A stretch of DNA of 62,224 nucleotides from Flavobacteriaceae bacterium. GTDB taxonomy: Bacteria; Bacteroidota; Bacteroidia; Flavobacteriales; Flavobacteriaceae. A program made the position numbers and the translations under genes. The stretch spans positions 37,113 through 99,336 of the forward strand of contig QXYU01000010.1 in the NCBI GenBank assembly GCA_009886755.1, read 5' to 3'. The notes under the pieces are model-generated. The model saw only the letters and a list, made by a program, of their open reading frames with translations, was not told where the DNA came from and did no database searches. Each line of letters begins with the position of its first letter. The stretch's first letter is position 1. Below, one piece after another: positions 15,431-25,229 of this stretch.

Positions 15431-16183
15431 TTAGAATTTTTCAAAAACGCCTAAACCAAAGAGGGCAAAGTCATATTTTACAGGGTCTTTAGGATCCATT
15501 TTTCGCAGGCGCGCATCCAAGGCTTCTAAGGCTTTACGGTCACTTTGTTTGCGTTTTAAAAGCTTTAATTTTCGAGCTACATTGCCTGTGTGGACATCTA
15601 GGGGAAGTGAGAGTTCCGCTGGCCGGATTGCTTTCCACAGTCCAAAATCCACTCCTGCTTTTGCGTCACGAACCATCCACCGAAAGAACATATTAAAACG
15701 TTTGGCAGCAGAACCCTTGAGCGGATTTGAAAGGTGTTTTTCACTTTGTTTTTCATGAGGAGAAAGAAGCATAAAATCGCGAAATGCACAAATTTTTTTG
15801 GCCACAGTTCCATCTCCCTGCGCTACAAAGAAGGCATCCATGTCAGGAAAATTCTGATACAAACGCTGCAAACCTTGGCATAAAAATGTCAAATCGGCTG
15901 TTTTAAATGTGCGGTGAACAAAATCGGGGAGTGGTGACATCTCGTAATTCATCACAAAATCATGAGGGGTTCCTCCAAGTATCGTCATCATTTTCTGAGC
16001 ACTATTCAAAATAGATTTCCGATTACCCCAGGCAATAGTAGCCGTGAGAAAGGCTGCAATTTCAATATCTTGTTTGTGGTGAAACTGATGTGGAATTTGA
16101 ATGGGATCCGTTTCGATAAAACGCGGGTGTTCGTAATACGCTGCTTTTTCATCCAGAAACGCCTTAAGTTCTGCTTGTTTCAT
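15431..16183 (-). CDS. TIGR02757 family protein
   Basis: A 250-residue soluble protein I recognise as the TIGR02757 (DUF2400) family, common in Bacteroidota. Blocks that support this are DIEIAAFLTATIAWGNRKS near residue 40, KRFNMFFRWMVRDAKAGVDF near 165 and LDVHTGNVARKLKLL near 200. The last recalls the catalytic-aspartate region of helix-hairpin-helix DNA glycosylases, and a distant link to that fold has been suggested by such likeness, but no activity is established. Its ATG overlaps the stop of the LolD-like gene by 4 bases, so the two are co-translated. Confidence 0.88.
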   Translation of the reverse strand: MKQAELKAFLDEKAAYYEHPRFIETDPIQIPHQFHHKQDIEIAAFLTATIAWGNRKSILNSAQKMMTILGGTPHDFVMNYEMSPLPDFVHRTFKTADLTFLCQGLQRLYQNFPDMDAFFVAQGDGTVAKKICAFRDFMLLSPHEKQSEKHLSNPLKGSAAKRFNMFFRWMVRDAKAGVDFGLWKAIRPAELSLPLDVHTGNVARKLKLLKRKQSDRKALEALDARLRKMDPKDPVKYDFALFGLGVFEKF

Positions 16184-16851
16184 GTTACAATCTGTCCGTC
16201 ATGCAATACGATTTTTCGATCACTCAGATCTGCCAGTTCATGGTTGTGGGTTACAATGACAAACGCACAGCCCAGTTCTTCTCGCAAATCAAAAAATAGC
16301 TGATGAAGTTGTGCGGCATTTTCACTGTCTAAATTCCCACTGGGTTCGTCTGCAAAAATGATAGAAGGCTCATTGATCAACGCTCGGGCAACGGCTACAC
16401 GCTGTTGTTCGCCACCTGACATCTCTGAAGGTTTGTGCTGCGCCCTGTTTCCAACACCAAGTTTTGCAAGCAATGACTTGGCTCGTACCTCAGTTTCTCT
16501 TTTATCTTTTTTACCAATCCAAGCCGGGAGACATACGTTTTCCAAAGCGGTAAACTCAGGCAGGAGCTCATGAAATTGAAAGATAAAACCGAGTTTCGAA
16601 TTTCGGAATGCAGCCAGTGCTTTTCGAGACATTTGATTGACATCCTCTCCCAGTAATTTGAGGGATTGATTGGGGAGGGGAGATGGGGTGTCAAGAGTTC
16701 CCAAAATTTGTAACAAAGTGCTTTTTCCTGCCCCTGAAGGCCCTACAATAGCGACGATCTCCTTGGCTTTAAGTTGCAGATTTACACCTTTTAACACAGT
16801 CAATGTCTGGTGTTTTTTCGAAAGGGATTGGGCCTCAATGACATATTCCAT
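16180..16851 (-). CDS. lolD: ABC transporter ATP-binding protein, LolD-like
   Basis: A 223-residue ATPase with Walker A GPSGAGKST near residues 37-45, Q-loop region GFIFQFHELLPEFTALENV, signature MSGGEQQRVAVARAL, Walker B IIFADEPSGNLD and switch histidine in VIVTHNHELA. The FADEPSGNLD block and the QFHELLPEFTALENV region are typical of the LolD/MacB group, which powers lipoprotein release from the inner membrane or macrolide efflux. No permease gene is adjacent, as is usual for LolD in this phylum. The ATG at 16849-16851 begins the conserved part; the extra 16 codons upstream look non-coding. Confidence 0.85.
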   Translation of the reverse strand: MEYVIEAQSLSKKHQTLTVLKGVNLQLKAKEIVAIVGPSGAGKSTLLQILGTLDTPSPLPNQSLKLLGEDVNQMSRKALAAFRNSKLGFIFQFHELLPEFTALENVCLPAWIGKKDKRETEVRAKSLLAKLGVGNRAQHKPSEMSGGEQQRVAVARALINEPSIIFADEPSGNLDSENAAQLHQLFFDLREELGCAFVIVTHNHELADLSDRKIVLHDGQIVT

Positions 16852-16961
16852 AGAGTAAAAATACTGCAAATATTCCAACTCCAATAGGTCTTTGGTCATT
16901 GCTCTCTTGTTTAGGCTTTTATGAACAATATGGATAAAAGACTACAATTTGTAAAAAAAAA

Positions 16962-16992
16962 ATTGATTTTGTTTAATTTTTTTATATGTTTG
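16962..16992 (+). promoter_or_regulatory. msrA promoter
   Basis: ATTG at 16962-16965, a 19-base spacer and TATGTTTG at 16985-16992 match the Bacteroidota vegetative promoter (TTTG-N19-TAnnTTTG) well. The expected start of transcription is near 16998-17000, about 15 bases before the TTG codon at 17014. Confidence 0.7.
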
Positions 16993-17013
16993 TTAAACAA
17001 ATATACTATTACA

Positions 17014-17544
17014 TTGAAAAAAACAGCCTATTTTGCCGGTGGATGTTTCTGGTGTGTCGAAGCGGTTTTTCAGCGCGTTACAGGCGTTGAAGCAGTTGTT
17101 TCTGGCTATATGGGGGGAACGATTAAAAATCCGGCTTATAGAGAAGTATGTACGGGCCGAACGGGTCACACCGAAGCTGTGAAAGTAACATACGACCCCT
17201 CGGAAGTCACTTATGAGCTGTTGGTTGCTATCTTTTTTTCAACCCATGACCCTACAACTTTAAATCGCCAAGGAGCAGACGTAGGAACCCAATACCGATC
17301 CGCGATTTTTTATACCAATGACGAACAAAATGACATCATTGTGAAAATCATTTTAGAACTAACAGAACAAAAAGTATTTGACGCCCCCATTGTTACTGAA
17401 GTGGGACCTGAAGTTCCTTTTTATCCAGCCGAAGTAGAACACCACAATTATTTTAATGATAATTTACAACAACCCTATTGTCAGGCTGTCATTGAACCTA
17501 AGATCAAAAAATTTATTGCTAACCATAAAACGCATCTCAAATGA
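17014..17544 (+). CDS. msrA: Peptide-methionine (S)-S-oxide reductase MsrA, TTG start
   Basis: MsrA repairs methionine-S-sulfoxide in proteins. The catalytic motif [13 protein letters not shown] is at the N-terminus, and [26 protein letters not shown] and [12 protein letters not shown] are the family substrate-site blocks. No usable ATG lies next to the conserved start. A longer frame from ATG 16921 adds 31 residues rich in K, L, F and N that resemble translated promoter sequence, and a good promoter lies inside it. TTG at 17014 gives 176 residues, the usual length. The stop overlaps folE by 4 bases (ATGA). Confidence 0.9.
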   Translation: MKKTAYFAGGCFWCVEAVFQRVTGVEAVVSGYMGGTIKNPAYREVCTGRTGHTEAVKVTYDPSEVTYELLVAIFFSTHDPTTLNRQGADVGTQYRSAIFYTNDEQNDIIVKIILELTEQKVFDAPIVTEVGPEVPFYPAEVEHHNYFNDNLQQPYCQAVIEPKIKKFIANHKTHLK

Positions 17545-18134
17545 ATGACAATTTCAACATAGACACCCTTCCAATCACAGAAGCGATCAGCGAAAACTAT
17601 ACCCATATTATTGATTTATTGGGTGAAAACGCTACTCGAGAGGGCTTACTCAAAACGCCTGAACGTGCTTCTAAAGCCATGAAGTTTTTGACTAAGGGCT
17701 ATGAGATGGATCCCAAACAGATCCTTCAAGGAGCTATGTTTAAGGAGAATTATAATGAAATGGTAATTGTAAAGGATATCGAATTATACTCGCTTTGTGA
17801 ACACCATTTACTTCCCTTTTTTGGAAAAGCGCATATTGCCTACATTCCCAATGGGCAGATTGTAGGACTGAGCAAAATCCCTCGTATCGTGGATGTGTTT
17901 GCTCGACGTCTGCAAGTGCAAGAACGCTTGACCGAACAAATTCTTGATTGCATCAATGATACTTTACAACCCAAAGGAGTGGCAGTGATTATTGAAGCCT
18001 CCCATATGTGTATGATGATGCGAGGAGTCCAAAAACAAAACTCAACCACCACTACATCTGGTTTTAGAGGGGCTTTTAAGGGCACGGATACGCGCAATGA
18101 ATTTTTAAAACTCGTTTCCTCTACTTTGACTTAG
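17541..18134 (+). CDS. folE: GTP cyclohydrolase I
   Basis: FolE converts GTP to dihydroneopterin triphosphate, the first step of folate and pterin synthesis. Zinc ligands are in [20 protein letters not shown] (Cys and His) and [15 protein letters not shown] (Cys), and the active-site block [20 protein letters not shown] is intact. At 197 residues it is normal. It is translationally coupled to msrA by a 4-base overlap. Its 3' end overlaps the convergent small membrane-protein gene by 14 bases. Confidence 0.97.
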   Translation: MNDNFNIDTLPITEAISENYTHIIDLLGENATREGLLKTPERASKAMKFLTKGYEMDPKQILQGAMFKENYNEMVIVKDIELYSLCEHHLLPFFGKAHIAYIPNGQIVGLSKIPRIVDVFARRLQVQERLTEQILDCINDTLQPKGVAVIIEASHMCMMMRGVQKQNSTTTTSGFRGAFKGTDTRNEFLKLVSSTLT

Positions 18135-18441
18135 AATCTTTTTCCTTGGGATACAAGCGCATTTTACGAAGCATTTTCTTTTCAAATTCCCAAAAGAACT
18201 TGAATTGAAAGAAAAGGGTGCCGAAGAATACCAACAATACTTGGTACAGTGGAAAAATCAAAAGAATTCGTAGCAGGTAATAAAGGAAACTTCCGAAACG
18301 TTCGGTACTAACATCAAGAAACTCTAACAATGGCTGACCGAGCTTAACGCTCATGGAGCCTGTGATAGCGAAGACGATAAAGATAATCGCCAGTTGGAAA
18401 TTGGATTCAATTCCCCAACGTTTTTTTAGTTTTTGAAACAC
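18121..18441 (-). CDS. Small two-helix membrane protein (DUF6787-like)
   Basis: A 106-residue protein with two membrane segments (about residues 17-36 and 51-78) and basic ends ([16 protein letters not shown] at the start, [19 protein letters not shown] at the end). It looks like the flavobacterial family often labelled DUF6787 or, wrongly, diacylglyceryl transferase; it is far too short for that enzyme. It follows serA on the same strand after 5 bases and is probably co-transcribed with serC-serA. The function is unknown. Confidence 0.75.
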   Translation of the reverse strand: MFQKLKKRWGIESNFQLAIIFIVFAITGSMSVKLGQPLLEFLDVSTERFGSFLYYLLRILLIFPLYQVLLVFFGTLFFQFKFFWEFEKKMLRKMRLYPKEKDSKSK

Positions 18442-18446
18442 TTATT

Positions 18447-19397
18447 TTACTTGAGAATGCTGATGATTTGATCAGCTAATTCTTGACCAATGCGATCTTG
18501 GGCTTCTAGGGTAGCAGCACCAATATGAGGAGTCAACGAAATCTTAGGGTGCATCAATAATTTGATTTCAGGTTTTGGCTCGTTTTCAAAAGTATCTAAT
18601 CCGGCAAAGGAAAGTTTTTTGCTATCCAATGCATCTACCAGGGCCACTTCATTGACAACTCCACCGCGAGCGGCATTAATCAGAACCGCTCCGTCTTTCA
18701 TAAGGTCAAACTGGGCTGTGTCAATCACATAGTCTTTCTGAGCAGGTACGTGCAAACTGATAAAATCAGCTTCTTGAAGAAGTGAATCAACACTGATGGT
18801 TTCAATCTCGACATCAATGCTAGCACCGTTGAACAACTCTACTGTAACGCTGGCTTTGTCCATAAACGTATCGGCAGCAACAACGCGCATTCCTACCCCT
18901 AGGGCAATCTTAGCAACTTCTTGCCCGATTCGACCAAAACCGATGATCCCCATGGTTTTACCACGAAGTTCTACGCCTTTAGCATAGGCTTTTTTAAGCC
19001 CTTTGAAATTGGATTCGCCTTCTAGCGGCATGTTTCGATTGGCGTCGTGTAAAAAGCGAACGCCACCATACAAATGCGCAAAAACCAATTCAGCTACAGA
19101 AGCAGAAGAGGCGGCAGGCGTATTGATAACGTGTAAGCCTTTACCACGAGCATAATCGACATCGATATTATCCATCCCAACACCCCCGCGACCAATAATT
19201 TTCAAATTGGGACACGCATCAATAAGTTCTTGACGGGCAGTGGTTGCAGAACGAACCAATAAAACGGTGATGTCGTTATCGTTGATATATGCGATTAACT
19301 GCTCTTGCGCAACATTGGTTGTTTCAACACTAAATCCTGCGGCTTCGAGTGCTTCAATACCTGCATTTGAAATTCCGTCGTTAGCTAATATTTTCAT
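18447..19397 (-). CDS. serA: D-3-phosphoglycerate dehydrogenase
   Basis: A 316-residue D-2-hydroxyacid dehydrogenase. The NAD-binding motif is GIIGFGRIGQEVAKIAL, and the catalytic set is Arg in LINAARGGVVNE, Glu in FENEPKPE and His in SLTPHIGAAT. The early block VLLVRSATTARQELIDACP is typical of phosphoglycerate dehydrogenases. It lacks the C-terminal ACT regulatory domain of the E. coli enzyme. It lies 98 bases downstream of serC on the same strand, so the pair covers the first two steps of serine synthesis. Assignment to SerA rather than another 2-hydroxyacid dehydrogenase rests partly on that context. Confidence 0.93.
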   Translation of the reverse strand: MKILANDGISNAGIEALEAAGFSVETTNVAQEQLIAYINDNDITVLLVRSATTARQELIDACPNLKIIGRGGVGMDNIDVDYARGKGLHVINTPAASSASVAELVFAHLYGGVRFLHDANRNMPLEGESNFKGLKKAYAKGVELRGKTMGIIGFGRIGQEVAKIALGVGMRVVAADTFMDKASVTVELFNGASIDVEIETISVDSLLQEADFISLHVPAQKDYVIDTAQFDLMKDGAVLINAARGGVVNEVALVDALDSKKLSFAGLDTFENEPKPEIKLLMHPKISLTPHIGAATLEAQDRIGQELADQIISILK

Positions 19398-19495
19398 CTG
19401 TTTAAAAAAATATGAGTGTGGTTATAATTGTAGTCATCCCAATGGATGTGTATTTATCAATCCAATAGCCCATATCTTGGACTTCATGGATAATT

Positions 19496-20560
19496 TTAGT
19501 TCGTGCGTTCAAATTCTTTCATGATCTCAATAAGCAGCTCTACGCTGGCAAGCGGAAGCGCATTGTAGATGGATGCTCGATAGCCCCCTACAGAGCGGTG
19601 TCCTTTGAGCCCACTGATTCCTGCTTCATTCCAAAGCTGATCAAATCGTTCAGCGGTGGAAGCATCTGTCAAATTAAATGTGGCATTCATTTGGCTACGG
19701 TCTTCGGTAGCGGCAAACCCCACAAAACAATCGTTGCGATCGATTTCAGAATACAATAAACTGGCTTTGTGTGCATTGGCTTTTCCAACCCCTTTCAATC
19801 CACCTTGTGCTTTGATCCATCGCATATTGAGTAATGCAGTGTAAATTGGAAATACAGGTGGGGTATTAAACATACTGTCTTTGGCCATCTGCAACGAATA
19901 ATCCATCATGGAGGGCACAGCACGGGATACTTTTCCAAGAATATCCATATCTGCAATCACAAGGGTGGTTCCGGCAGGACCAAGATTTTTTTGGGCTCCA
20001 GCGTAAAAAAGACCAAACTTACTGTAGTCAAAAGTACGTGAGAAAATATCCGAACTCATATCGGCCACTAAGGGGGCGGAGAGAACGGGAATATCATGGA
20101 ATTGTGTCCCAAAAATAGTATTGTTAGTTGTAATATGAACGTAGTCCAAATCGCCAGTAGGTTTTAATTCTTTGGGAATATAGTTGTAGTTATCCGCTTT
20201 GGAGGAGGCCAACTCAACGACATTTCCAAACAGTTTCGCTTCTTTGATGGCTTTGTCAGACCATGAACCTGTATTGATGTAGCCCGCTTGCTTTTCCAAA
20301 AGGTTATACGCTGTCATCAAAAACTGAGTACTGGCACCACCTTGCAAAAACAAGGCTCGATACGTAGTTTTTTCTAAGCCGGAAAGTTCCAATGACAAGG
20401 CACAGGCTTCTTCCATTATATTGACAAATGCTTTGCTACGGTGGGATATTTCAATTAGAGAAAGCCCCGATCCATTCAAATCACGAACGGCATCAGCGGC
20501 CTGACTTAAAACCTCTTGAGGGAGAATAGCAGGGCCTGCGCTGAAATTGTGTTTTTTCAT
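19496..20560 (-). CDS. serC: Phosphoserine aminotransferase
   Basis: SerC makes phosphoserine from 3-phosphohydroxypyruvate, with glutamate as donor. The 354-residue protein begins MKKHNFSAGPAILPQEVL, the usual start; the longer frame adds nine residues from upstream. Typical blocks are ISHRSKAFVNIMEEA, FLQGGASTQFLMTAYN and the pyridoxal-phosphate lysine in YAGAQKNLGPAGTT. Length and order are normal. It is followed by serA. Confidence 0.97.
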   Translation of the reverse strand: MKKHNFSAGPAILPQEVLSQAADAVRDLNGSGLSLIEISHRSKAFVNIMEEACALSLELSGLEKTTYRALFLQGGASTQFLMTAYNLLEKQAGYINTGSWSDKAIKEAKLFGNVVELASSKADNYNYIPKELKPTGDLDYVHITTNNTIFGTQFHDIPVLSAPLVADMSSDIFSRTFDYSKFGLFYAGAQKNLGPAGTTLVIADMDILGKVSRAVPSMMDYSLQMAKDSMFNTPPVFPIYTALLNMRWIKAQGGLKGVGKANAHKASLLYSEIDRNDCFVGFAATEDRSQMNATFNLTDASTAERFDQLWNEAGISGLKGHRSVGGYRASIYNALPLASVELLIEIMKEFERTN

Positions 20561-20704
20561 AGATTTCTTTTCTGCTGCAAATATCAAAACTTCTCACAAA
20601 TCAAGGCTAAATGAAGACACTTTTTATTCATTTTTGTCAACATTTGTTAAGGCTCAATCAACACAATAAGCATTCATTATAAAAAAAAGTAAAAATGAGC
20701 TCTT

Positions 20705-21727
20705 TTACGGAAGATTTGAAAGAAAGCTAAGCGTATTGACTCCGTCGGCATAATCCCATAACTGTGGTTCTTGTGCCTGCCCTAGGGGAAAAGCTTTTTC
20801 CAATGGAAGCTCGCTAACAACACATTGTATTTTATCTTCATTTTTAATGATTTCTTTTTGAACGCTTTTGAGGTCTTCATAAAAAGAGTAGTGAAGGCAA
20901 GCAATAGGAGCCGCCCACTCATCCGATTCACGCACTAAAAAGAAGCCGTTTTCGAGAAAATCAAAGTCACTCATCAGGTACACCGCTTTATTGTAATCGT
21001 AGTTGTTGGCATATTTTTGCCCGTTAATGACCTCCCGATAGGGGTAGAGAGAACCAAAGAGTAAATCCAAATCATAGCCCTTGGGAAGGTACACTTTTGA
21101 CACATTACGACAACCGAGTCCATAGTAGCGAAGAATGTCTTCCCCCAGGGCTTCAAGCTGTGTTTTGCTTTCCGATCCATCCAATACGGCAATGGCATTT
21201 CTGTTTTTTCGAATCAAATGCGGAACGGCTTGGAAATAAGATTCGAAATAACGTGCTGAATTGTTACTTCCTGTTGCGATGACCGCTTCATAGTTTTTCA
21301 AAGGCCCTTGGGTGAATGCTATTCGTCCTTTATCATTAGGGCTAATTGATTCTAGTTCTTCCACTATCCAAGGCAGTAGATAAGGGTCTTTACGAGCGCA
21401 TTTGATCAGCGTTTTGTGAGGACTTGCCCACAGACACAAAAGGTCATGCATTCCCACAAGGGGAATGTTTCCAGCAACGATCAATCCGATGGTTCTGGGC
21501 GTGGTATTGGCAAACGAAGTATTGGCGAGCCACTGACGGATGTTTGCCTCCGATAGTGCTTGTGACCAACTGGAAACAGCTTTTCGAACCTGTTCTGGGT
21601 CAAACCAACCATTGCTGTGGTGTACTTTTGTGAGCAAGGCATCAAATGCTGCGCCGGAAGTATTTGGATCGGCATGGTGGACAAGTTTTTCGCCCAATTG
21701 GACAAAGGTGGAAAGGGTATTATTCAA
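20705..21727 (-). CDS. Acyl-CoA reductase (LuxC-like)
   Basis: A 340-residue protein with the pattern of LuxC-type acyl reductases: GLIVAGNIPLVGMHDLLCLW as the nucleotide-binding start, VIATGSNNSARYFESYF, and the likely active-site region YYGLGCRNVSKVYLPKGYDL with its cysteine. These enzymes reduce acyl-CoA to aldehyde with NADPH. It is conserved in flavobacteria beside the ferredoxin gene, as here, where the two are divergent 70 bases apart. The physiological acyl substrate is unknown. Confidence 0.88.
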   Translation of the reverse strand: MNNTLSTFVQLGEKLVHHADPNTSGAAFDALLTKVHHSNGWFDPEQVRKAVSSWSQALSEANIRQWLANTSFANTTPRTIGLIVAGNIPLVGMHDLLCLWASPHKTLIKCARKDPYLLPWIVEELESISPNDKGRIAFTQGPLKNYEAVIATGSNNSARYFESYFQAVPHLIRKNRNAIAVLDGSESKTQLEALGEDILRYYGLGCRNVSKVYLPKGYDLDLLFGSLYPYREVINGQKYANNYDYNKAVYLMSDFDFLENGFFLVRESDEWAAPIACLHYSFYEDLKSVQKEIIKNEDKIQCVVSELPLEKAFPLGQAQEPQLWDYADGVNTLSFLSNLP

Positions 21728-21763
21728 AAAAAGAAAATATTATGGAAACTCTGTGTTTTAGCC

Positions 21764-21771
21764 TATTTTTG
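21764..21771 (+). promoter_or_regulatory. Probable ferredoxin-ychF -7 element
   Basis: TATTTTTG matches TAnnTTTG and ends 26 bases before the ferredoxin ATG. No clear -33 TTTG is present. Confidence 0.45.
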
Positions 21772-21797
21772 TCAAAAGTAATGAAAAAGAAAATCCC

Positions 21798-22151
21798 ATG
21801 GCGATTGTAATTACCGACGAATGTATCAATTGCGGTGCCTGTGAGCCCGAATGTCCAAATACCGCCATTTATGAAGGTGCTGAAGAATGGCGTTACCAAG
21901 ATGGAACCTCCTTAGAAGGAGCTTTTGTTTTACCCAATGGTGAAAAAGCAGAAGCGGAAACCGTCATGGAACCTGTTTCGGATGAATATTACTATATCGT
22001 ACCTAGTAAATGCACGGAATGTAAGGGCTTTCACGATGAACCTCAATGTGCCGCTGTTTGCCCAGTGGACTGTTGTGTCCCTGATGAGGAACATGTTGAA
22101 ACAGAAGAAGCATTACTTTCCAAGCAACGTTTTTTACATAAAGAGAATTAA
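21798..22151 (+). CDS. 2[4Fe-4S] ferredoxin
   Basis: A 117-residue electron carrier. The first cluster motif is CINCGACEPECPNTAIY and the second is CTECKGFHDEPQCAAVCPVD, with the longer loop between the second and third cysteines seen in the YfhL group. An acidic insertion of about 45 residues separates them. It is followed after 6 bases by ychF and is probably in the same operon. The electron partner is unknown; the divergent acyl-CoA reductase is an obvious neighbour, but those enzymes normally use NADPH. Confidence 0.94.
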   Translation: MAIVITDECINCGACEPECPNTAIYEGAEEWRYQDGTSLEGAFVLPNGEKAEAETVMEPVSDEYYYIVPSKCTECKGFHDEPQCAAVCPVDCCVPDEEHVETEEALLSKQRFLHKEN

Positions 22152-22157
22152 GATCAT

Positions 22158-23252
22158 ATGAAAGCTGGTATTGTAGGCTTGCCCAATGTTGGGAAATCCA
22201 CCTTATTTAATTGTTTGTCCAACGCCAAAGCGCAAAGTGCCAACTTCCCGTTTTGTACCATTGAACCCAATATTGGGGTAGTCAATGTGCCTGATCCGCG
22301 CTTGGATCGTTTGGCAACGCTTGTCAGTCCTGAAAAAGTGATTCCAGCTAGTGTAGAAATTGTTGATATTGCAGGTTTGGTTAAAGGCGCTAGTAAAGGC
22401 GAAGGACTGGGGAATCAGTTTTTGGGAAATATCCGCGAAACAGACGCTATTATCCATGTATTGCGCTGCTTTGAAAACGACAATATTGTTCATGTTGAAG
22501 GTTCTGTAGATCCTATTCGCGATAAGGAGATTATTGATTTTGAATTGCAGCTTAAGGACTTGGAAACCGTAGAAAAAAAATTGGAAAAAGTTAAAAGAGC
22601 GGCACGAACTGGAAACAAAGAATCCATCAAAGAACTAGAAGTTCTAGAATTACTACACAAAGGTTTGGAGCAAGCGCAAAATATTCGTGGGATCGCTCTT
22701 TCAGATGAGGATCGCGTGGCTTTTGTGCATCCCATGCAGTTGTTAACAGACAAGCCCGTCCTTTATGTATGTAACGTAGATGAGGGCGCTGCGGTTCAGG
22801 GCAATGCCTTTGTGGATAAAGTCAAAGAGACCATTGCCCAGGAAAATGCAGAGCTTTTGGTTTTGGCTGTTAGTATTGAGGCCGATATCAATGAATTAGA
22901 ATCCTATGAGGAACGACAACTCTTTTTAGAGGACTTAGGACTTGAGGAGCCCGGTGCGGCCAAGTTGATTCGTTCTGCTTACAATCTGCTAAATCAACAA
23001 ACCTATTTTACCGCAGGTGAGAAGGAGGTTCGTGCTTGGACGATATCTATCGGATCCAGTGCTCCTCAAGCTGCAGGGGTCATTCACACCGATTTTGAAA
23101 AAGGTTTTATCCGTGCGGAAGTGATCAGCTATGCCGATTATGATGGGTATGAGACGGAAACCAAGGTCAAAGAAGCTGGTAAAATGCGAATCGAAGGAAA
23201 GGAGTATATCGTGTCCGATGGAGACGTCATGCATTTTCGTTTTAATGTGTAA
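22158..23252 (+). CDS. ychF: Redox-regulated ATPase YchF
   Basis: YchF is an Obg-related P-loop protein that binds ATP and the ribosome and is linked to oxidative stress. The 364 residues include Walker A GLPNVGKSTLFN, switch II region DIAGLVKGASKGEGLGNQFL, and a nucleotide-specificity block reading VCNVDE in place of the NKxD of GTPases, which is the family hallmark. The helical arm (about 130-200) and the C-terminal TGS domain (about 280-364, ending DGDVMHFRFNV) are complete. Confidence 0.97.
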   Translation: MKAGIVGLPNVGKSTLFNCLSNAKAQSANFPFCTIEPNIGVVNVPDPRLDRLATLVSPEKVIPASVEIVDIAGLVKGASKGEGLGNQFLGNIRETDAIIHVLRCFENDNIVHVEGSVDPIRDKEIIDFELQLKDLETVEKKLEKVKRAARTGNKESIKELEVLELLHKGLEQAQNIRGIALSDEDRVAFVHPMQLLTDKPVLYVCNVDEGAAVQGNAFVDKVKETIAQENAELLVLAVSIEADINELESYEERQLFLEDLGLEEPGAAKLIRSAYNLLNQQTYFTAGEKEVRAWTISIGSSAPQAAGVIHTDFEKGFIRAEVISYADYDGYETETKVKEAGKMRIEGKEYIVSDGDVMHFRFNV

Positions 23253-23361
23253 GTAAAACAACACAAAAAAACTTCTCAACAACCCCTAGTTTATTTTGTT
23301 AATTTTTTAGCACCCAATCGGTGTTGAGCCTATTGGCTATCTTTTAACTTAGTGCCTGTTT

Positions 23362-25227
23362 ATGGCACAACCTACCAACTATACAGAAGATAACATACGT
23401 TCCCTCGATTGGAAAGAGCATATCCGGATGCGACCCGGTATGTATATTGGGAAGTTGGGTGATGGGTCCTCTCCAGACGATGGGATTTACATTTTGCTCA
23501 AAGAGATTCTGGACAACTGTATTGACGAGTTTGTGATGGGCGCTGGAAAGACCATAGAAATCAAAATCGAAGACAGCAAAGTTCAAATTCGTGACTACGG
23601 TCGCGGGATTCCTTTGGGGAAAGTTGTTGATGTTGTTTCGAAAATGAATACGGGTGGAAAATACGACAGCCGTGCCTTTAAAAAATCAGTTGGTTTGAAC
23701 GGGGTGGGGACCAAAGCGGTGAATGCGCTTTCGTCTTCTTTTACAGTAGCTTCTTTTCGCGACCAGCAAACCAAAACTGCCTCTTTTGCGTTTGGAGAAC
23801 TCCAAGAGGAATCCGACTTGGTAAAAAGTTCCAAGCGGAAGGGAACTCTTGTACAATTTGAACCGGACGCTCAGATTTTTAAAAACTTCAAGTACCGTTT
23901 GGAGTATGTCGAGCGCATGTTGAAATACTATGTGTATCTGAATCCGGGACTGACCATTGATTTAAATGGAGTAGCTTATAAATCGGAAAATGGACTTAAA
24001 GACCTTTTGGAAGATCAAACCAACGCGGCAGATCTGTTGTATCCGATCATTCACCTTCACGGAGAAGACATAGAAGTGGCTCTTAGTCATAGTAAAACTC
24101 AATATAGCGAGGAATATCACACCTTTGTTAATGGACAAAACACAACGCAAGGAGGGACTCACCAAGCGGCTTTCCGAGAAGCCGTCGTGAAAACCATTCG
24201 GGAGTTTTTTGGAAAAAACTACGACGCCTCGGATATTCGAAAATCCATTATTGCCGCACTCAGCATCAAAGTAATGGAGCCTGTGTTTGAGTCGCAAACC
24301 AAAACAAAATTAGGATCGACAGATATGGGTGGAGACCTCCCTACGGTACGCACCTATATCAACGATTTTATGACGACCCAGTTGGATAACTTCTTGCACA
24401 AGAATCCAGTAACAGCGGAAGCCATCCAACGAAAGATCATCCAGGCGGAAAAAGAACGCAAGGAACTTTCTGGGATTCGAAAATTGGCACGGGAACGAGC
24501 TAAAAAAGCCAGTCTCCACAACAAGAAATTACGTGATTGTCGTGTTCATTTGGGAGACCTAAAGAAAGATCGTCGTTTGGATTCCACGCTGTTTATCACC
24601 GAAGGAGATTCTGCCAGTGGATCCATTACCAAATCCCGTGATGTCAATACGCAGGCCGTATTTAGTCTTCGGGGAAAGCCTTTGAACTCTTATGGGATGT
24701 CCAAGAAAATTGTGTACGAGAATGAAGAGTTTAACCTCCTACAAGCGGCATTGAATATTGAAGAAAGCATGGAGGACTTACGCTATAATAATATTGTAAT
24801 CGCCACCGATGCCGATGTTGATGGAATGCATATTCGACTCCTTTTGATTACGTTCTTTTTACAATTTTTCCCAGAACTCATCAAAGAAGGGCATTTGTAC
24901 ATATTGCAAACTCCTTTGTTCCGTGTGCGTAATAAAAAAGAAACGATCTATTGCTACTCTGAAAGAGAACGCATAGCGGCCATTCAAAAACTTAAAGGAA
25001 AGCCAGAGATCACTCGATTTAAGGGATTGGGAGAAATATCTCCGGATGAATTCAAGTATTTTATAGGTGAAGATATACGCCTAGACCCGGTAATGCTCGA
25101 CAAGGTAACTACCGTGGAAGAACTGCTTGAGTTCTACATGGGTAAAAACACCATGGACCGACAAAAATTTATTATTGAAAACCTCAAAGTAGAGCTAGAC
25201 CTCCTAGAGGAAAGCCTAGCAGAATAA
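23362..25227 (+). CDS. parE: DNA topoisomerase IV subunit B
   Basis: The 621-residue ATPase subunit of the type II topoisomerase. The GHKL ATP site is visible in [23 protein letters not shown] and [13 protein letters not shown]; the TOPRIM domain carries [11 protein letters not shown] and [14 protein letters not shown]. The stop is 2 bases before the partner subunit gene, which is the usual arrangement. The split from GyrB rests on that pairing and on the typical short C-terminal form. Confidence 0.95.
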   Translation: MAQPTNYTEDNIRSLDWKEHIRMRPGMYIGKLGDGSSPDDGIYILLKEILDNCIDEFVMGAGKTIEIKIEDSKVQIRDYGRGIPLGKVVDVVSKMNTGGKYDSRAFKKSVGLNGVGTKAVNALSSSFTVASFRDQQTKTASFAFGELQEESDLVKSSKRKGTLVQFEPDAQIFKNFKYRLEYVERMLKYYVYLNPGLTIDLNGVAYKSENGLKDLLEDQTNAADLLYPIIHLHGEDIEVALSHSKTQYSEEYHTFVNGQNTTQGGTHQAAFREAVVKTIREFFGKNYDASDIRKSIIAALSIKVMEPVFESQTKTKLGSTDMGGDLPTVRTYINDFMTTQLDNFLHKNPVTAEAIQRKIIQAEKERKELSGIRKLARERAKKASLHNKKLRDCRVHLGDLKKDRRLDSTLFITEGDSASGSITKSRDVNTQAVFSLRGKPLNSYGMSKKIVYENEEFNLLQAALNIEESMEDLRYNNIVIATDADVDGMHIRLLLITFFLQFFPELIKEGHLYILQTPLFRVRNKKETIYCYSERERIAAIQKLKGKPEITRFKGLGEISPDEFKYFIGEDIRLDPVMLDKVTTVEELLEFYMGKNTMDRQKFIIENLKVELDLLEESLAE

Positions 25228-25229
25228 AT

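Noticed and set aside
23270-23340. CTCAACA/TGTTGAG inverted repeat between ychF and parE
   Set aside because: Arms are about 45 bases apart with no T tract after the right arm; probably chance.
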